Assembly: GCA_910588595.1 (NCBI GenBank)
Contig: CAJUQU010000051.1
Span: 1-17,663 of the forward strand
Length of the DNA stretch: 17,663 nt
Direction: 5' to 3'
Source of the DNA: an uncultured Lachnospiraceae bacterium
Lineage (GTDB): Bacteria > Bacillota_A > Clostridia > Lachnospirales > Lachnospiraceae
Part shown: positions 8,240 to 16,430 of the stretch, piece by piece
Layout: each line of letters opens with the position of its first letter
Numbering within the stretch: the stretch's first letter is position 1
Position numbers and translations under genes: made by a program
The notes under the pieces: generated by a model
The model's database searches: none
What the model was told of the DNA's origin: nothing
What the model saw: only the letters and a program-made list of their open reading frames with translations

Positions 8240-11200
8240 ATGGGATTTGTACTATTGATACATACTACACATGCGTACAAGAAATATATGCTGCCCGCTG
8301 TGAACAACACGAACCATGCCATTGTATTAAAAAAGGAGTTTTTTAATCTGCCTGCCGATGTGGAACTCTCAATGGAGATCGTGGATGGCAGATGGTTTTT
8401 TGTGGAATCGGATTCTTATTTTCTGCGGGATTCCGTCACAAAAGCCAGTTACTTTGACAGGGAGCTTCAGAACCAGGATCTGCTGTCAGTCGTGATCCCG
8501 GGGAATGAGGTCCTCAATATACTGGTCAGCAGGACAGACAGCTCCTTTAACGTATTCAGGAAATATGATATCCGGGCAAACAGCCAGATCACCATCGGAA
8601 AGAACGAGACGAATGATATCCGGTACAATATGTTGAATCTTGTGTCAAGGGAACATGCGGTGATCCGGCGTGACGGGAACAGATTTATCCTGGAGGATAC
8701 CAGTACGAACGGTGTGTATCTCAATGATGTGCGTATGAAAGAGCCAAGACAGCTGGCGTTTGGGGATTATATTGATATTTATGGACTTACGATCGTGTAT
8801 CTGGACGGTATCATTGCGGTGAGTGCCGGGGATGCCAATGTCAGGATCAATGAGGGCAAGCTGTATGAGTATGTGGAACCGCAGATGCAGGAGGAACCTA
8901 CAGATACGATGACCGCGGCAAAGCCAAAGTTTCTGTATCACCGTTCACCGCGGCAGATTTACAGGTTAGATGATGAGGTGATCGAGATCGAGGCACCGCC
9001 ACAGCCAAGGATACAGAACAAGAAACCGCTTGCCATGATTATCGGACCGTCATTGACGATGTCGCTGCCTATGATCTTTGGCTGTGTCCTGACCATATTC
9101 GGTTCCCGTTCGAGCGGCAGGAGCGGGATCTTTATGTACACAGGCATTATCACTGCCGTGTCCTCCGCGCTGATCGGAATCATCTGGACGTTGGTAAACC
9201 TGCGTTATGAGAAGCGCAAAAATGACCATGACGAACTGCATCGGTTCGATGCATACCACCAGTATCTGGTTGAGACCGCAAATACCATCAAAGAAAAGTA
9301 CGAGAAGAATACGGCATCGCTTCAGAAATTGTATATTTCGGCGGAGGAGTGCAGCAGCTATGACGAGCACAGTCAGCTGCTGTGGAACAGGAATAAGGAT
9401 CACAGGGATTTCCTGAGCCATAGGATCGGCATCGGGGACATGCCTTTCCAGGTTACGGTCAATATCCCTAAAGACCGGTTCACACTGCTGCCTGATGATC
9501 TGGCTAAGAAACCAACCATGATCCAGAAGAGCTATCAATACCTGCATCAGGTCCCGATCTGTACAGATCTGCTCAAACACAGACTGATCGGTATCGTAGG
9601 CGGAGAAAGCAAGAGGGGTGCTATAGATGTCATGCACGCTCTGGTGGCACAGATCGCTGTGTCGAACTGCTATACCGATGTAAAGATGGCGTTTGTCTAC
9701 GATGAACCTGATGATGGTGCAGAAAACTGGGATTACTTAAAATGGTTTCCGCATGTGTGGTCTGAGGACAAAAAGACAAGGTTCGTTGCCGGCAGCAGGA
9801 CAGAAGCGGGGGATGTGTTCTACGAGCTGACAAAAGTTCTGCGCATGCGCATGGAGGAAAAGGGAAACCGCAGTTCTCAGGATATCATATACAAGCCTCA
9901 TTATGTCCTGTTTATATCCGATTCGGAGTTCCTAGAAGGCGAGCTGATCACAAAGTATATCTTTAACTCCGAGGAAAATTACGGTATCACTACGATCATA
10001 TTGACAGATTCTTATGATAATCTGCCCAATGCATGTGATTATATCATTCAGAACGACACGCATTTTAAGGGAATGTATGGGATCGCGGACGATGTGGAGG
10101 ACCGTGTTGCCATCGCCTTTGACTTTGTTCACAATATCCAGTTGGAGCGGCTTGCAAGGACTCTGGCGGATATCGAGGTGAGCGAGATCGAGACGGGCGG
10201 CGATATTCCCAATGCGCTGACATTTTTTGATATGTTTGGGATTCGGAATATGGATGAGCTGCATGTGCTTGATAACTGGAAGAAAAATCGTACTTATGAG
10301 AGTATGCGTGCGCTTGTGGGACAGAAGGCAGGCGGTGCGCCGATGTATCTCGACGTACATGAGAAATATCACGGTCCCCACGGTCTGGTAGCCGGTACGA
10401 CAGGTTCGGGAAAGAGTGAGACTTTACAGACATATATCCTGTCGTTGGCGATCCAGTACAGCCCGGACGATGTGGGATTCTTCCTGATCGATTACAAGGG
10501 CGGCGGTATGGCAAACCTTTTTGACGGACTGCCTCATATGATCGGACAGATCTCCAACCTCTCCGGCAATCAGGTCAAGCGTGCCATGGTGTCCATCAAG
10601 AGCGAGAATATGCGCAGACAGCGGATTTTCAATGAGCACGGTGTCAATAATATCAACTTGTACACCCGGCTGTACAAAAATAACGAGGCTTCCATACCAG
10701 TGCCGCACCTGTTTATCGTGATCGATGAGTTTGCGGAGTTAAAGCGGGAGGAACCGGATTTTATGCGCGAATTGATCAGCGTTGCGCAGGTAGGGCGAAG
10801 CCTGGGCGTGCATCTGATCCTGGCGACTCAGAAGCCGAGCGGGACAGTGGACGACAATATCTGGAGCAACTCAAGATTCCGCCTGTGTCTGCGCGTGCAG
10901 GATCGACAGGACAGTACAGATATGCTGCACAGACCGGATGCTGCCTATATTACACAGGCAGGACGCTGTTATATGCAGGTGGGAAATGATGAACTGTTTG
11001 AACTGTTCCAGTCCGGATGGAGCGGTGCGGTCTATGATGAGAACAGCGGCAGCATCAAGGCAGATATCGCTCATATGGTATCAGATACGGGCAAAGCGGC
11101 AGTCATTGGCAGCAGGACCAAACTCAAACAGAAGGAGGCAGCTAGAAGAAAGTGGATCAAGTGCCTGATCGGGATCGTCCGCGCAGAAGGGACAGAGATC

Positions 11201-13219
11201 CCGCAGGATAGTACACTGCTTGACAGTTATGTCCAAAAAGTCTTTGCGGAGCTGGAACGGCAGAAGACAGATTATCCCTACAGTGAATACAATGCACTGC
11301 GGATCAGGGACTTCCTGACAGCATACGTGCAGACAGAACAGAATCGACCGGCAGCGGATGAAGATGAGCGGGCGCAGATGGTTCTGGAGTACGCACAGAC
11401 ACATCGCCTGAAACTGCCGGAAAAGAAGGAAAAGACACAGCTGGATGCAGTCGTAGAGTATCTCGGCGATGTGGCAAGGACAAATGGATATACATACGAG
11501 CAGCAGCTCTGGCTTCCGGTATTACCGCCTGTGATCTACCTGGCACAGCTTCCGGGTTATGTGCAGCACTTTGACGAGTCCGGCTGGAGGGCTCCCGAAT
11601 CGACGGAGTGGAACCTCGAAGTACAGCTGGGACTGTATGACGATCCGGTAAATCAGTCACAGGATACACTGACAGTCAGTCTTTCCAAGAATGGGCACCA
11701 TGCCGTGGTTGGGACGATCGTCAGCGGAAAGAGCACCCTGCTCCAGACGATGCTGTATGCTTTTATGACAAAGTATACACCTGCTGAGATCAATGTCTAT
11801 GCGATCGATTACAGTGCAAAGATGATGTCGGCGTTTGAGACCATGCCGCATGTGGGCGGCGTCATCTATGAAGGGCAGGATGACAGGATCGCTAAGTTCT
11901 TTAACATGCTCGGCAATATACTAGAGGATCGCAAGAAGCTGTTCAAGGGAGGCAACTACAGCCAGTATGTGCGTGTGAACGGTGTCACGATGCCGGCAGT
12001 CATCATCGTGATCGACAACTATGCAAACTTTCGGACAAAGACAAACAATGTGTATGATGATACAATATTACAACTTTCAAAGGACGGTGTCAGCTATGGG
12101 ATCTTCCTGATCATATCGGGCGGCGGATTCAGCGCTATGGAGATACCGACCAGACTCGGGGAGAACCTGCGTACAGTCATCTGTCTTGAGATGAATGACA
12201 AGTTCCAGTATGCGGACGCAATGCATACCCTGCGCATTGAAACCCTTCCGGAGGTCAATGTCAAGGGCAGGGGACTTGCAAAGGTAGGCGATGACATCCT
12301 GGAATTTCAGACAGCGCTCGCTTTTGAGGCGGCAGATGACTTTAAGCGCCTTGAGGAGATCGAGGCACTTGGAAACAGTATGCGCGGGATATGGACAGGC
12401 AGATGTGCAAGACCGATACCGGAAATACCAGAGAAGCCGATCTGGCGGGATTTCATGCGGCTTGAGGATGCAGAAAGCCTCACAAAGGACGACAGGCATC
12501 TGCCGATCGGTTATAACTCAGAGAACGCAGCGGCATACGGCATTGACCTGAGCAGGACATACTGCTATCTGGTTACAGGGCGTGCGCGCAGCGGCAAGAC
12601 AAACCTGCTCAAAGCGATCGCTGCCAGTGCGCTTGCCAAGGGGGGAGAGACCGTGGTCTTTGATTTTATGGGAGAGTTATCTTACCTGTCAGGAAAAGAA
12701 AACGTCACATACATCGCGACAAAGGCGGAACTTTTTGACTTTTTCCAGAAACTGATGCCTGATTTTATAGCGCGCAATAAGAAAAAGAAGACAGATATAC
12801 AGGCAAGCCTGTCCGACGAGGAACTATATATGGATATGCGCAGCTTCCCGGCGAAGTATTTGATCCTGCCGGATCTGGGTGACTTTATACAAAATGTCAA
12901 AAACCCGGAAAATTTTGGTAATGCGGGACCGTTTATTGAAAATCTTCTGGACAAGGGAAGCATGCACAACGTATATTGGTTTGCAGCGCTGCAGCCCGAA
13001 GATGCCCTGAAACTTGGCGGCACCAGAATGTATGATCTGTTTATCCGATATAAGACGGGGATGCATTTTGGCGGCAATGTGTCGTCACAGAGGATATTTA
13101 ACTTTGATCACATACCGTACAATGAGCAGTCCAAGACTATGAAGACGGGAATCGGTCTCATTCCATATCAGGAGGAAGAAACGGTTCACAAAGTAGTCAT
13201 TCCACTGGTGAAAGGATAG
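8240..13219 (+). CDS. essC: EssC-type FtsK/SpoIIIE ATPase, type VII secretion motor
   Basis: A 1659-aa membrane ATPase that drives export of WXG100 substrates. The ATG at 8240 follows AAAGGAG by 6 bases. The first 95 or so residues resemble the degenerate N-terminal FHA-like module of EssC. A recognisable FHA domain spans about 95-190, with GK at 120-121 (usually GR), SREH at 136-139 and NG at 157-158. Two membrane spans lie at about 266-289 and 296-321. Three ATPase modules follow. D1 has Walker A GTTGSGKS at 719-726 and IDE with Asp829/Glu830. D2 has GTIVSGKS at 1158-1165 and IDN at 1258-1260, so the Walker B glutamate is missing. D3 has GRARSGKT at 1447-1454 and a weak Walker B (LPDLGD, Asp1545). 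D1 is probably the main catalytic module, as in known EssC/EccC. It is longer than typical EssC (about 1480 aa). FHA plus three fused ATPase modules is the Firmicutes arrangement, unlike the split mycobacterial form. Confidence 0.96.
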   Translation: MGFVLLIHTTHAYKKYMLPAVNNTNHAIVLKKEFFNLPADVELSMEIVDGRWFFVESDSYFLRDSVTKASYFDRELQNQDLLSVVIPGNEVLNILVSRTDSSFNVFRKYDIRANSQITIGKNETNDIRYNMLNLVSREHAVIRRDGNRFILEDTSTNGVYLNDVRMKEPRQLAFGDYIDIYGLTIVYLDGIIAVSAGDANVRINEGKLYEYVEPQMQEEPTDTMTAAKPKFLYHRSPRQIYRLDDEVIEIEAPPQPRIQNKKPLAMIIGPSLTMSLPMIFGCVLTIFGSRSSGRSGIFMYTGIITAVSSALIGIIWTLVNLRYEKRKNDHDELHRFDAYHQYLVETANTIKEKYEKNTASLQKLYISAEECSSYDEHSQLLWNRNKDHRDFLSHRIGIGDMPFQVTVNIPKDRFTLLPDDLAKKPTMIQKSYQYLHQVPICTDLLKHRLIGIVGGESKRGAIDVMHALVAQIAVSNCYTDVKMAFVYDEPDDGAENWDYLKWFPHVWSEDKKTRFVAGSRTEAGDVFYELTKVLRMRMEEKGNRSSQDIIYKPHYVLFISDSEFLEGELITKYIFNSEENYGITTIILTDSYDNLPNACDYIIQNDTHFKGMYGIADDVEDRVAIAFDFVHNIQLERLARTLADIEVSEIETGGDIPNALTFFDMFGIRNMDELHVLDNWKKNRTYESMRALVGQKAGGAPMYLDVHEKYHGPHGLVAGTTGSGKSETLQTYILSLAIQYSPDDVGFFLIDYKGGGMANLFDGLPHMIGQISNLSGNQVKRAMVSIKSENMRRQRIFNEHGVNNINLYTRLYKNNEASIPVPHLFIVIDEFAELKREEPDFMRELISVAQVGRSLGVHLILATQKPSGTVDDNIWSNSRFRLCLRVQDRQDSTDMLHRPDAAYITQAGRCYMQVGNDELFELFQSGWSGAVYDENSGSIKADIAHMVSDTGKAAVIGSRTKLKQKEAARRKWIKCLIGIVRAEGTEIPQDSTLLDSYVQKVFAELERQKTDYPYSEYNALRIRDFLTAYVQTEQNRPAADEDERAQMVLEYAQTHRLKLPEKKEKTQLDAVVEYLGDVARTNGYTYEQQLWLPVLPPVIYLAQLPGYVQHFDESGWRAPESTEWNLEVQLGLYDDPVNQSQDTLTVSLSKNGHHAVVGTIVSGKSTLLQTMLYAFMTKYTPAEINVYAIDYSAKMMSAFETMPHVGGVIYEGQDDRIAKFFNMLGNILEDRKKLFKGGNYSQYVRVNGVTMPAVIIVIDNYANFRTKTNNVYDDTILQLSKDGVSYGIFLIISGGGFSAMEIPTRLGENLRTVICLEMNDKFQYADAMHTLRIETLPEVNVKGRGLAKVGDDILEFQTALAFEAADDFKRLEEIEALGNSMRGIWTGRCARPIPEIPEKPIWRDFMRLEDAESLTKDDRHLPIGYNSENAAAYGIDLSRTYCYLVTGRARSGKTNLLKAIAASALAKGGETVVFDFMGELSYLSGKENVTYIATKAELFDFFQKLMPDFIARNKKKKTDIQASLSDEELYMDMRSFPAKYLILPDLGDFIQNVKNPENFGNAGPFIENLLDKGSMHNVYWFAALQPEDALKLGGTRMYDLFIRYKTGMHFGGNVSSQRIFNFDHIPYNEQSKTMKTGIGLIPYQEEETVHKVVIPLVKG

Positions 13220-13223
13220 GCAG

Positions 13224-13940
13224 ATGGTATCATTGCTATTATATGACAAAGACAAAAAAGAACTGGAACTGCTGCGTGCTCTCTCAAAAGATCTGGCAGC
13301 GCTGTTGTCTGAGGATTATTGGAATATCAGCCAGGCAGATTCGCCGGCAGCGCTGCAGGATTTTTTGGCGGACAGTCCGCTGATGGATATGCTGATGTAT
13401 GACGTCACACCCAAGGAGGCGATCGACAGGCTATTAGGGCTCCGCAAAAGCTACAGGGAAATGCAGTTGATGGTGATCGCTGATATGGCGACATCCCCTA
13501 TGGCATACATGAAACCTGGCATCATGGCAAGTTCCCTGCTGCTGCGTCCTTGGACAAAGGAACAGGCGAAGGAAGTGCTCAAAGAGTTTTTTCAGGCATA
13601 CATCGAACAGAGTCGGAAAGCAGATGCCAAGAACGCCTATGTGATCGAATCCAAGGAAGGAAACCTGCATATTCCTTATGAACAGATCTATTTCTTCGAG
13701 GCGAGGGAGAAGAAAATCTATGTGTGCACAGGAAAAGAACAGTATGGATTTTACCACACGATCGATAAGCTTGCGGATGAACTTCCGGAACAGTTTGTGC
13801 GGTGCCACCGCGGATTCATTGTCAATAGATACAAAATCCGCAAAGTGGCGCTTTCGCAGAGTGTGATATATCTGACCGAGCATCTGGAAGTGCCATTGTC
13901 GCGAAGTTATAAACCATTGTTAAAGGAACTGGGCAAATGA
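13224..13940 (+). CDS. LytTR-family regulator with receiver-like N-terminal domain
   Basis: A 238-aa DNA-binding protein whose ATG lies 4 bases after the essC stop. Residues 137-236 are a LytTR domain, seen in IYFFEAREKKIYV, the FVRCHRGFIVN motif at 191-201, and the SRSYK end. Residues 1-120 look like a response-regulator receiver: acidic residues Asp8 and Asp10, a candidate phospho-acceptor Asp60 (MLMYD), and Arg108 where the conserved lysine before proline is expected (LLRPW). The Lys-to-Arg change suggests altered or absent phosphorylation. No sensor histidine kinase is nearby. LytTR proteins bind direct repeats upstream of target promoters. Its place in the core operon suggests autoregulation, or control of the substrate genes, but no binding site could be identified. 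The stop overlaps the next start (ATGA at 13937-13940). Confidence 0.85.
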   Translation: MVSLLLYDKDKKELELLRALSKDLAALLSEDYWNISQADSPAALQDFLADSPLMDMLMYDVTPKEAIDRLLGLRKSYREMQLMVIADMATSPMAYMKPGIMASSLLLRPWTKEQAKEVLKEFFQAYIEQSRKADAKNAYVIESKEGNLHIPYEQIYFFEAREKKIYVCTGKEQYGFYHTIDKLADELPEQFVRCHRGFIVNRYKIRKVALSQSVIYLTEHLEVPLSRSYKPLLKELGK

Positions 13941-14596
13941 GAGAGACAGTTAAAAAATTTTTTATACAGGAGACTGAACTGTGCATTCTGCTGGCATTAA
14001 AAAGCGTGAAGGCACTGTACGGTATCTGCTTGGACAGCACCGAGACCATGACGCAGGAAGAACTGTGCTATAACCTTTTTAACATGCAGAAAAAGGGGAT
14101 CATTGATAGGAGGGCGGACGCCGACGTATTTTGCATCGAGGAGGAACTGGACAGCTGTATCGAACGGATTCGCACGGCAGCGAGGTTCATCGTTCTTGCC
14201 GATGCGGATGAGCTGGTTCCGGAGAGATATTTCTATGTGGCACGCGAGGGTGCTGTGATACTGGAGGCAGCCGGACAGTATGATACAGGAAACGCAGGAG
14301 CTTTTCATCTGGAAGCGGTCACAGAGGCTGTGATGTGGGACAGGATCAGGGAAAGTGGTTTTGTGATGGAGACGGCAAACGGTTCTGTTCCTGCCGAGGT
14401 TCTCGAGAGGGCGCAGAGCTGCTGGCAGGAGGACAAAGATACGATTCTGCGGCACGCCACAGTGGAAAAACTTCTGCAGGAGTACGATGTACATACACAT
14501 TGCAAAATAAAGCAGTGTATCAGGATGAGTTGTGGTCTGGACACTTATCTTGTGTGCAGCGGCGGCGTGAACATAGAAGGAGGGGAAAAATCATGA
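13937..14596 (+). CDS. Unknown protein within the type VII secretion core operon
   Basis: A 219-aa soluble protein that I do not recognise with confidence. It starts inside the stop of the LytTR gene (ATGA) and ends in the start of yukD (ATGA at 14593-14596), so all three are translationally coupled. There is no signal peptide or membrane span. Residues 10-95 are helical with short strands (ELCILLALKSVKALYGI, MQKKGIIDRR), a pattern compatible with a winged-helix-like module. The second half has a strand-rich stretch (GAVILEAAGQYD) and a cysteine-rich end. Some Firmicutes type VII clusters have an uncharacterised cytosolic protein in a comparable position (DUF5081-like; EsaE/EspG-like chaperones in other systems). 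A substrate-chaperone role is therefore plausible, but this rests on position and length only. Confidence 0.75.
   Translation: MRETVKKFFIQETELCILLALKSVKALYGICLDSTETMTQEELCYNLFNMQKKGIIDRRADADVFCIEEELDSCIERIRTAARFIVLADADELVPERYFYVAREGAVILEAAGQYDTGNAGAFHLEAVTEAVMWDRIRESGFVMETANGSVPAEVLERAQSCWQEDKDTILRHATVEKLLQEYDVHTHCKIKQCIRMSCGLDTYLVCSGGVNIEGGEKS
14577..14585 (+). promoter_or_regulatory. Ribosome binding site deciding the yukD start
   Basis: The stretch AAGGAGGGG lies inside the end of the preceding gene, seven bases before ATG 14593. It is the reason for calling the short 82-aa yukD instead of the longer open frame that begins at 14335. Confidence 0.8.
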
Positions 14597-14841
14597 TATT
14601 AGTGGATGTATATGTACCATCTGTAAATAGTACCTATGATTTCCAGCTGGACGAAGATGTCAAAGTCGGGCTGTTGATCGAAGAGATCGGCGAGATGGTC
14701 TGCCGCAGGGAGCACTGTCAGCTTGACGGAAAGATGGAAAAACTGCTGTTGTGCTCCATGGATAACAGGGAGATCATTCCAAAACATACAACGCTGATGA
14801 AGTATGGGATCAATACCGGCGCAAGGCTGATGCTGCTATAG
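14593..14841 (+). CDS. yukD: YukD/EsaB ubiquitin-like type VII secretion protein
   Basis: An 82-aa protein from ATG at 14593, seven bases after AAGGAGGGG at 14577-14585. The frame is open further upstream, but that part overlaps the previous gene and has no initiation signal. The first strand and turn (MILVDVYVPSVNSTYDFQLD), the helix VKVGLLIEEIGEMV, and the end (MKYGINTGARLMLL) fit the ubiquitin-like fold of YukD/EsaB, which is about 80 residues long. YukD is a cytosolic accessory component of Firmicutes type VII secretion and is needed for export or substrate control in Bacillus and Staphylococcus. There is no C-terminal di-glycine, as is usual for this family. It is the last gene of the core block; a 100-base gap separates it from the substrate genes. 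Confidence 0.9.
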   Translation: MILVDVYVPSVNSTYDFQLDEDVKVGLLIEEIGEMVCRREHCQLDGKMEKLLLCSMDNREIIPKHTTLMKYGINTGARLMLL

Positions 14842-14941
14842 GTTGTTCGTTCCATAAAGTGTGCATTCTGTCAGATACTGTAAAATGATATATGGAAGCT
14901 GATAAGATGGAATCACAGCAGACAAAGGAGTATAGGAATAT

Positions 14942-15295
14942 ATGTTGAAAATAAGGATCAACCCAGTCATGGATATACAGCGGGATCTGAGGCGGCAGCT
15001 GAGCAGTCTTGACAGTGAGATCGGGGAACTGGAGCGGGTTCTGCCGCAGCTGGGCGGGCTGTCCGGCATGGACGCGGTCCAGATGGGACTCAGGCGTCAG
15101 AGGGACCGCCTGGAGGAGTCCCGCAGGACACTGAACAGAATGCTGCAGTGCATCGAGAAGACGATTCTGTATTACAATAGTTGTGAGGACAGGATATGCG
15201 ACTTTGCGCAGCAGGAGATCATCGTGTACAGGCGTCACAAGATTGGCGTGAGCGATCTTGGCAGTATATCGGGTTTGCTGCAGTCCGTATTTTGA
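14942..15295 (+). CDS. WXG-less helical protein, putative type VII substrate or partner
   Basis: A 117-aa protein with ATG at 14942 after AAAGGAG at 14924-14930 and a nearer AGGA. It is predicted to be two long helices with a central GGLSGMD turn in place of WXG. The second helix ends in YNSCE, which fits the YxxxD/E export motif of type VII substrates, followed by RICDFA and a tail of about 30 residues. The segment RTLNRM...ILYYNSCEDRICDFA aligns without gaps to the same region of the partial protein at 17235 (RTLGKM...ALYEKTESKICDVA), with ten identities in 26. It is therefore probably a stand-alone form of that protein's N-terminal domain, not a WXG100 protein. It could be a heterodimer partner for a WXG100 protein or a targeting factor for an effector. 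The family name is not known to me. Confidence 0.8.
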   Translation: MLKIRINPVMDIQRDLRRQLSSLDSEIGELERVLPQLGGLSGMDAVQMGLRRQRDRLEESRRTLNRMLQCIEKTILYYNSCEDRICDFAQQEIIVYRRHKIGVSDLGSISGLLQSVF

Positions 15296-15326
15296 ACGGA
15301 TCCAAATAAGAAAAAAGGAGATCGAG

Positions 15327-15626
15327 ATGGCAGTTAGGGAGATTGAGATCGAGACAAACACACTTGACAAGGATATCAAGGAGTTGTTGGGTGAGCTCGG
15401 GAATGCGAGAAAATTCATACAGACAATGACGGAAGATATGGCAGAGCTGGACAGTATGTGGGATGGACCTGCCAATGAGGTATTCATGGCACAGTTTGGG
15501 CAGGACGTACAATACGCGCAGGAATTGTGCAATATGGTCCAGAAGCTGACAGAATGCATGGAGTATGCAAAAAAACAGTACGATATCTGTGACGGGGAAG
15601 TCAGCGCCCTGATCGCGTCCATATGA
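15327..15626 (+). CDS. WXG100 family protein 1
   Basis: A 99-aa protein starting at ATG 15327, six bases after AAAAGGAG at 15313-15320. The frame is open back to 15258, but that part overlaps the preceding gene and has no binding site. Two helices flank a WDG turn (SMWDGPANEVF), typical of the WXG100/ESAT-6 fold, and the second helix ends in YDICD, a YxxxD export motif. The length is normal for the family. WXG100 proteins form helical-hairpin dimers and leave the cell through EssC. Four further copies follow. Confidence 0.9.
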   Translation: MAVREIEIETNTLDKDIKELLGELGNARKFIQTMTEDMAELDSMWDGPANEVFMAQFGQDVQYAQELCNMVQKLTECMEYAKKQYDICDGEVSALIASI

Positions 15627-15634
15627 TAGGCGGG

Positions 15635-15639
15635 GGTGA
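15635..15639 (+). promoter_or_regulatory. Ribosome binding site deciding the start at 15645
   Basis: GGTGA matches the 3' part of the AGGAGGTGA consensus and is five bases from ATG 15645. It includes the bases of the competing GTG 15636, which argues against that upstream start. Confidence 0.55.
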
Positions 15640-15644
15640 GAGAG

Positions 15645-15971
15645 ATGGCAATATCAGGTGAAGTGATATTAAAGGTAACACCAGAGCAGCTGCAGACAAA
15701 AGCGCAGGTAACAAGGAATAGTATCAGCCAGTTGAAAGCAGTTTTTGACAATATCGGCAGCATTATGGCAAGGACACAGAATTATTGGATCGGGGAGGCG
15801 GGAGATCTGCACCGCAGGCTGTACACAGACGAGGGCGACCAGATCCAGGAAATGTTTGCCCGGTTATCAGAACATCCCACGGATCTTGAACAGATCGCGA
15901 GAACATATCTGAATGTGGAAGATGTGGTAGAGAACATTGCAATGGAACTGCCAGGCGATGTGATCTCGTAG
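15645..15971 (+). CDS. WXG100 family protein 2 with GDVIS tail
   Basis: A 108-aa protein from ATG 15645, five bases after GGTGA (15635-15639); a GTG at 15636 lies within that binding site and is less likely. The hairpin turn is YWIGEAGDLHRRLY, and YLNVE gives the YxxxE export motif. It ends in LPGDVIS. The N-terminal ILKVTPEQL and C-terminal GDVIS are shared with WXG100 protein 5 (16798-17112), marking the two as paralogues. The 108-residue length is normal for the family. Confidence 0.9.
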   Translation: MAISGEVILKVTPEQLQTKAQVTRNSISQLKAVFDNIGSIMARTQNYWIGEAGDLHRRLYTDEGDQIQEMFARLSEHPTDLEQIARTYLNVEDVVENIAMELPGDVIS

Positions 15972-15991
15972 GACAGGGAAGGAGGCTTAAG

Positions 15992-16315
15992 ATGGCTACT
16001 AGGGAAAGTATACAGTTTGATTTTGACCAGGCGCGCAGACAGGCGGACAGCCTAGACCGCATCGCGGAGAACCTGGACAATCTGGGAAAGAACAAACTGA
16101 ACAACAGTATGCAGACATTATCGCAGAACTGGAAAGGGGCAAACGCGGATGCATACCTTGCCAAGGCAGGAACCCTGCAGGGCGATATAACGACCTCGGC
16201 ATCTGATCTGCGCAGCATTGCAGCTGACATCAGGACCATCGCGCGCAATATATACAACGCCGAGATGGAAGCCCTTCGGATCGCGGAGGAGCGGGAGTAC
16301 AACAGAAACCATTAA
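15992..16315 (+). CDS. WXG100 family protein 3, lacking a YxxxD/E motif
   Basis: A 107-aa protein with ATG 15992 six bases after AAGGAGG (15979-15985). The turn is NWKGANADAYLAKAG, a classical WXG loop. Unlike its neighbours it has no YxxxD/E in the second helix: its candidate tyrosine gives IYNAEMEAL, with Met at the expected acidic position. The C-terminus is charged and ends in EREYNRNH. In WXG100 heterodimers usually only one partner carries the export motif, so this may be the motif-less half of a pair, perhaps with protein 2 or 4. The gene order suggests but does not prove this. Confidence 0.9.
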   Translation: MATRESIQFDFDQARRQADSLDRIAENLDNLGKNKLNNSMQTLSQNWKGANADAYLAKAGTLQGDITTSASDLRSIAADIRTIARNIYNAEMEALRIAEEREYNRNH

Positions 16316-16415
16316 AGGTTATTCATACCAACAAATCGGTCATTTGTCCTAAAATGGCAAAAACCGGAGAAAAAGGTATATGATAATAACATCAGTTAAA
16401 CAAATTACATATTTT

Positions 16416-16421
16416 AGGAGG
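16416..16421 (+). promoter_or_regulatory. Strong ribosome binding site before WXG100 protein 4
   Basis: A full AGGAGG nine bases before ATG 16431, after an A/T-rich stretch. The upstream in-frame ATG at 16380 has no such site, which places the true start at 16431. Confidence 0.8.
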
Positions 16422-16430
16422 AAACAAATT

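Noticed and set aside
14335..14592. Longer open frame upstream of yukD
   Set aside because: It lies within the 219-aa gene in another frame; yukD homologues are about 80 residues and a strong binding site precedes ATG 14593.
15258..15326. Longer start for WXG100 protein 1
   Set aside because: It overlaps the preceding gene and adds residues outside the WXG100 length; ATG 15327 has AAAAGGAG.
16316..16430. Sigma-70 promoter before the EsxA-like gene
   Set aside because: TATGAT occurs near 16379 but no matching -35 element lies 16-18 bases upstream.
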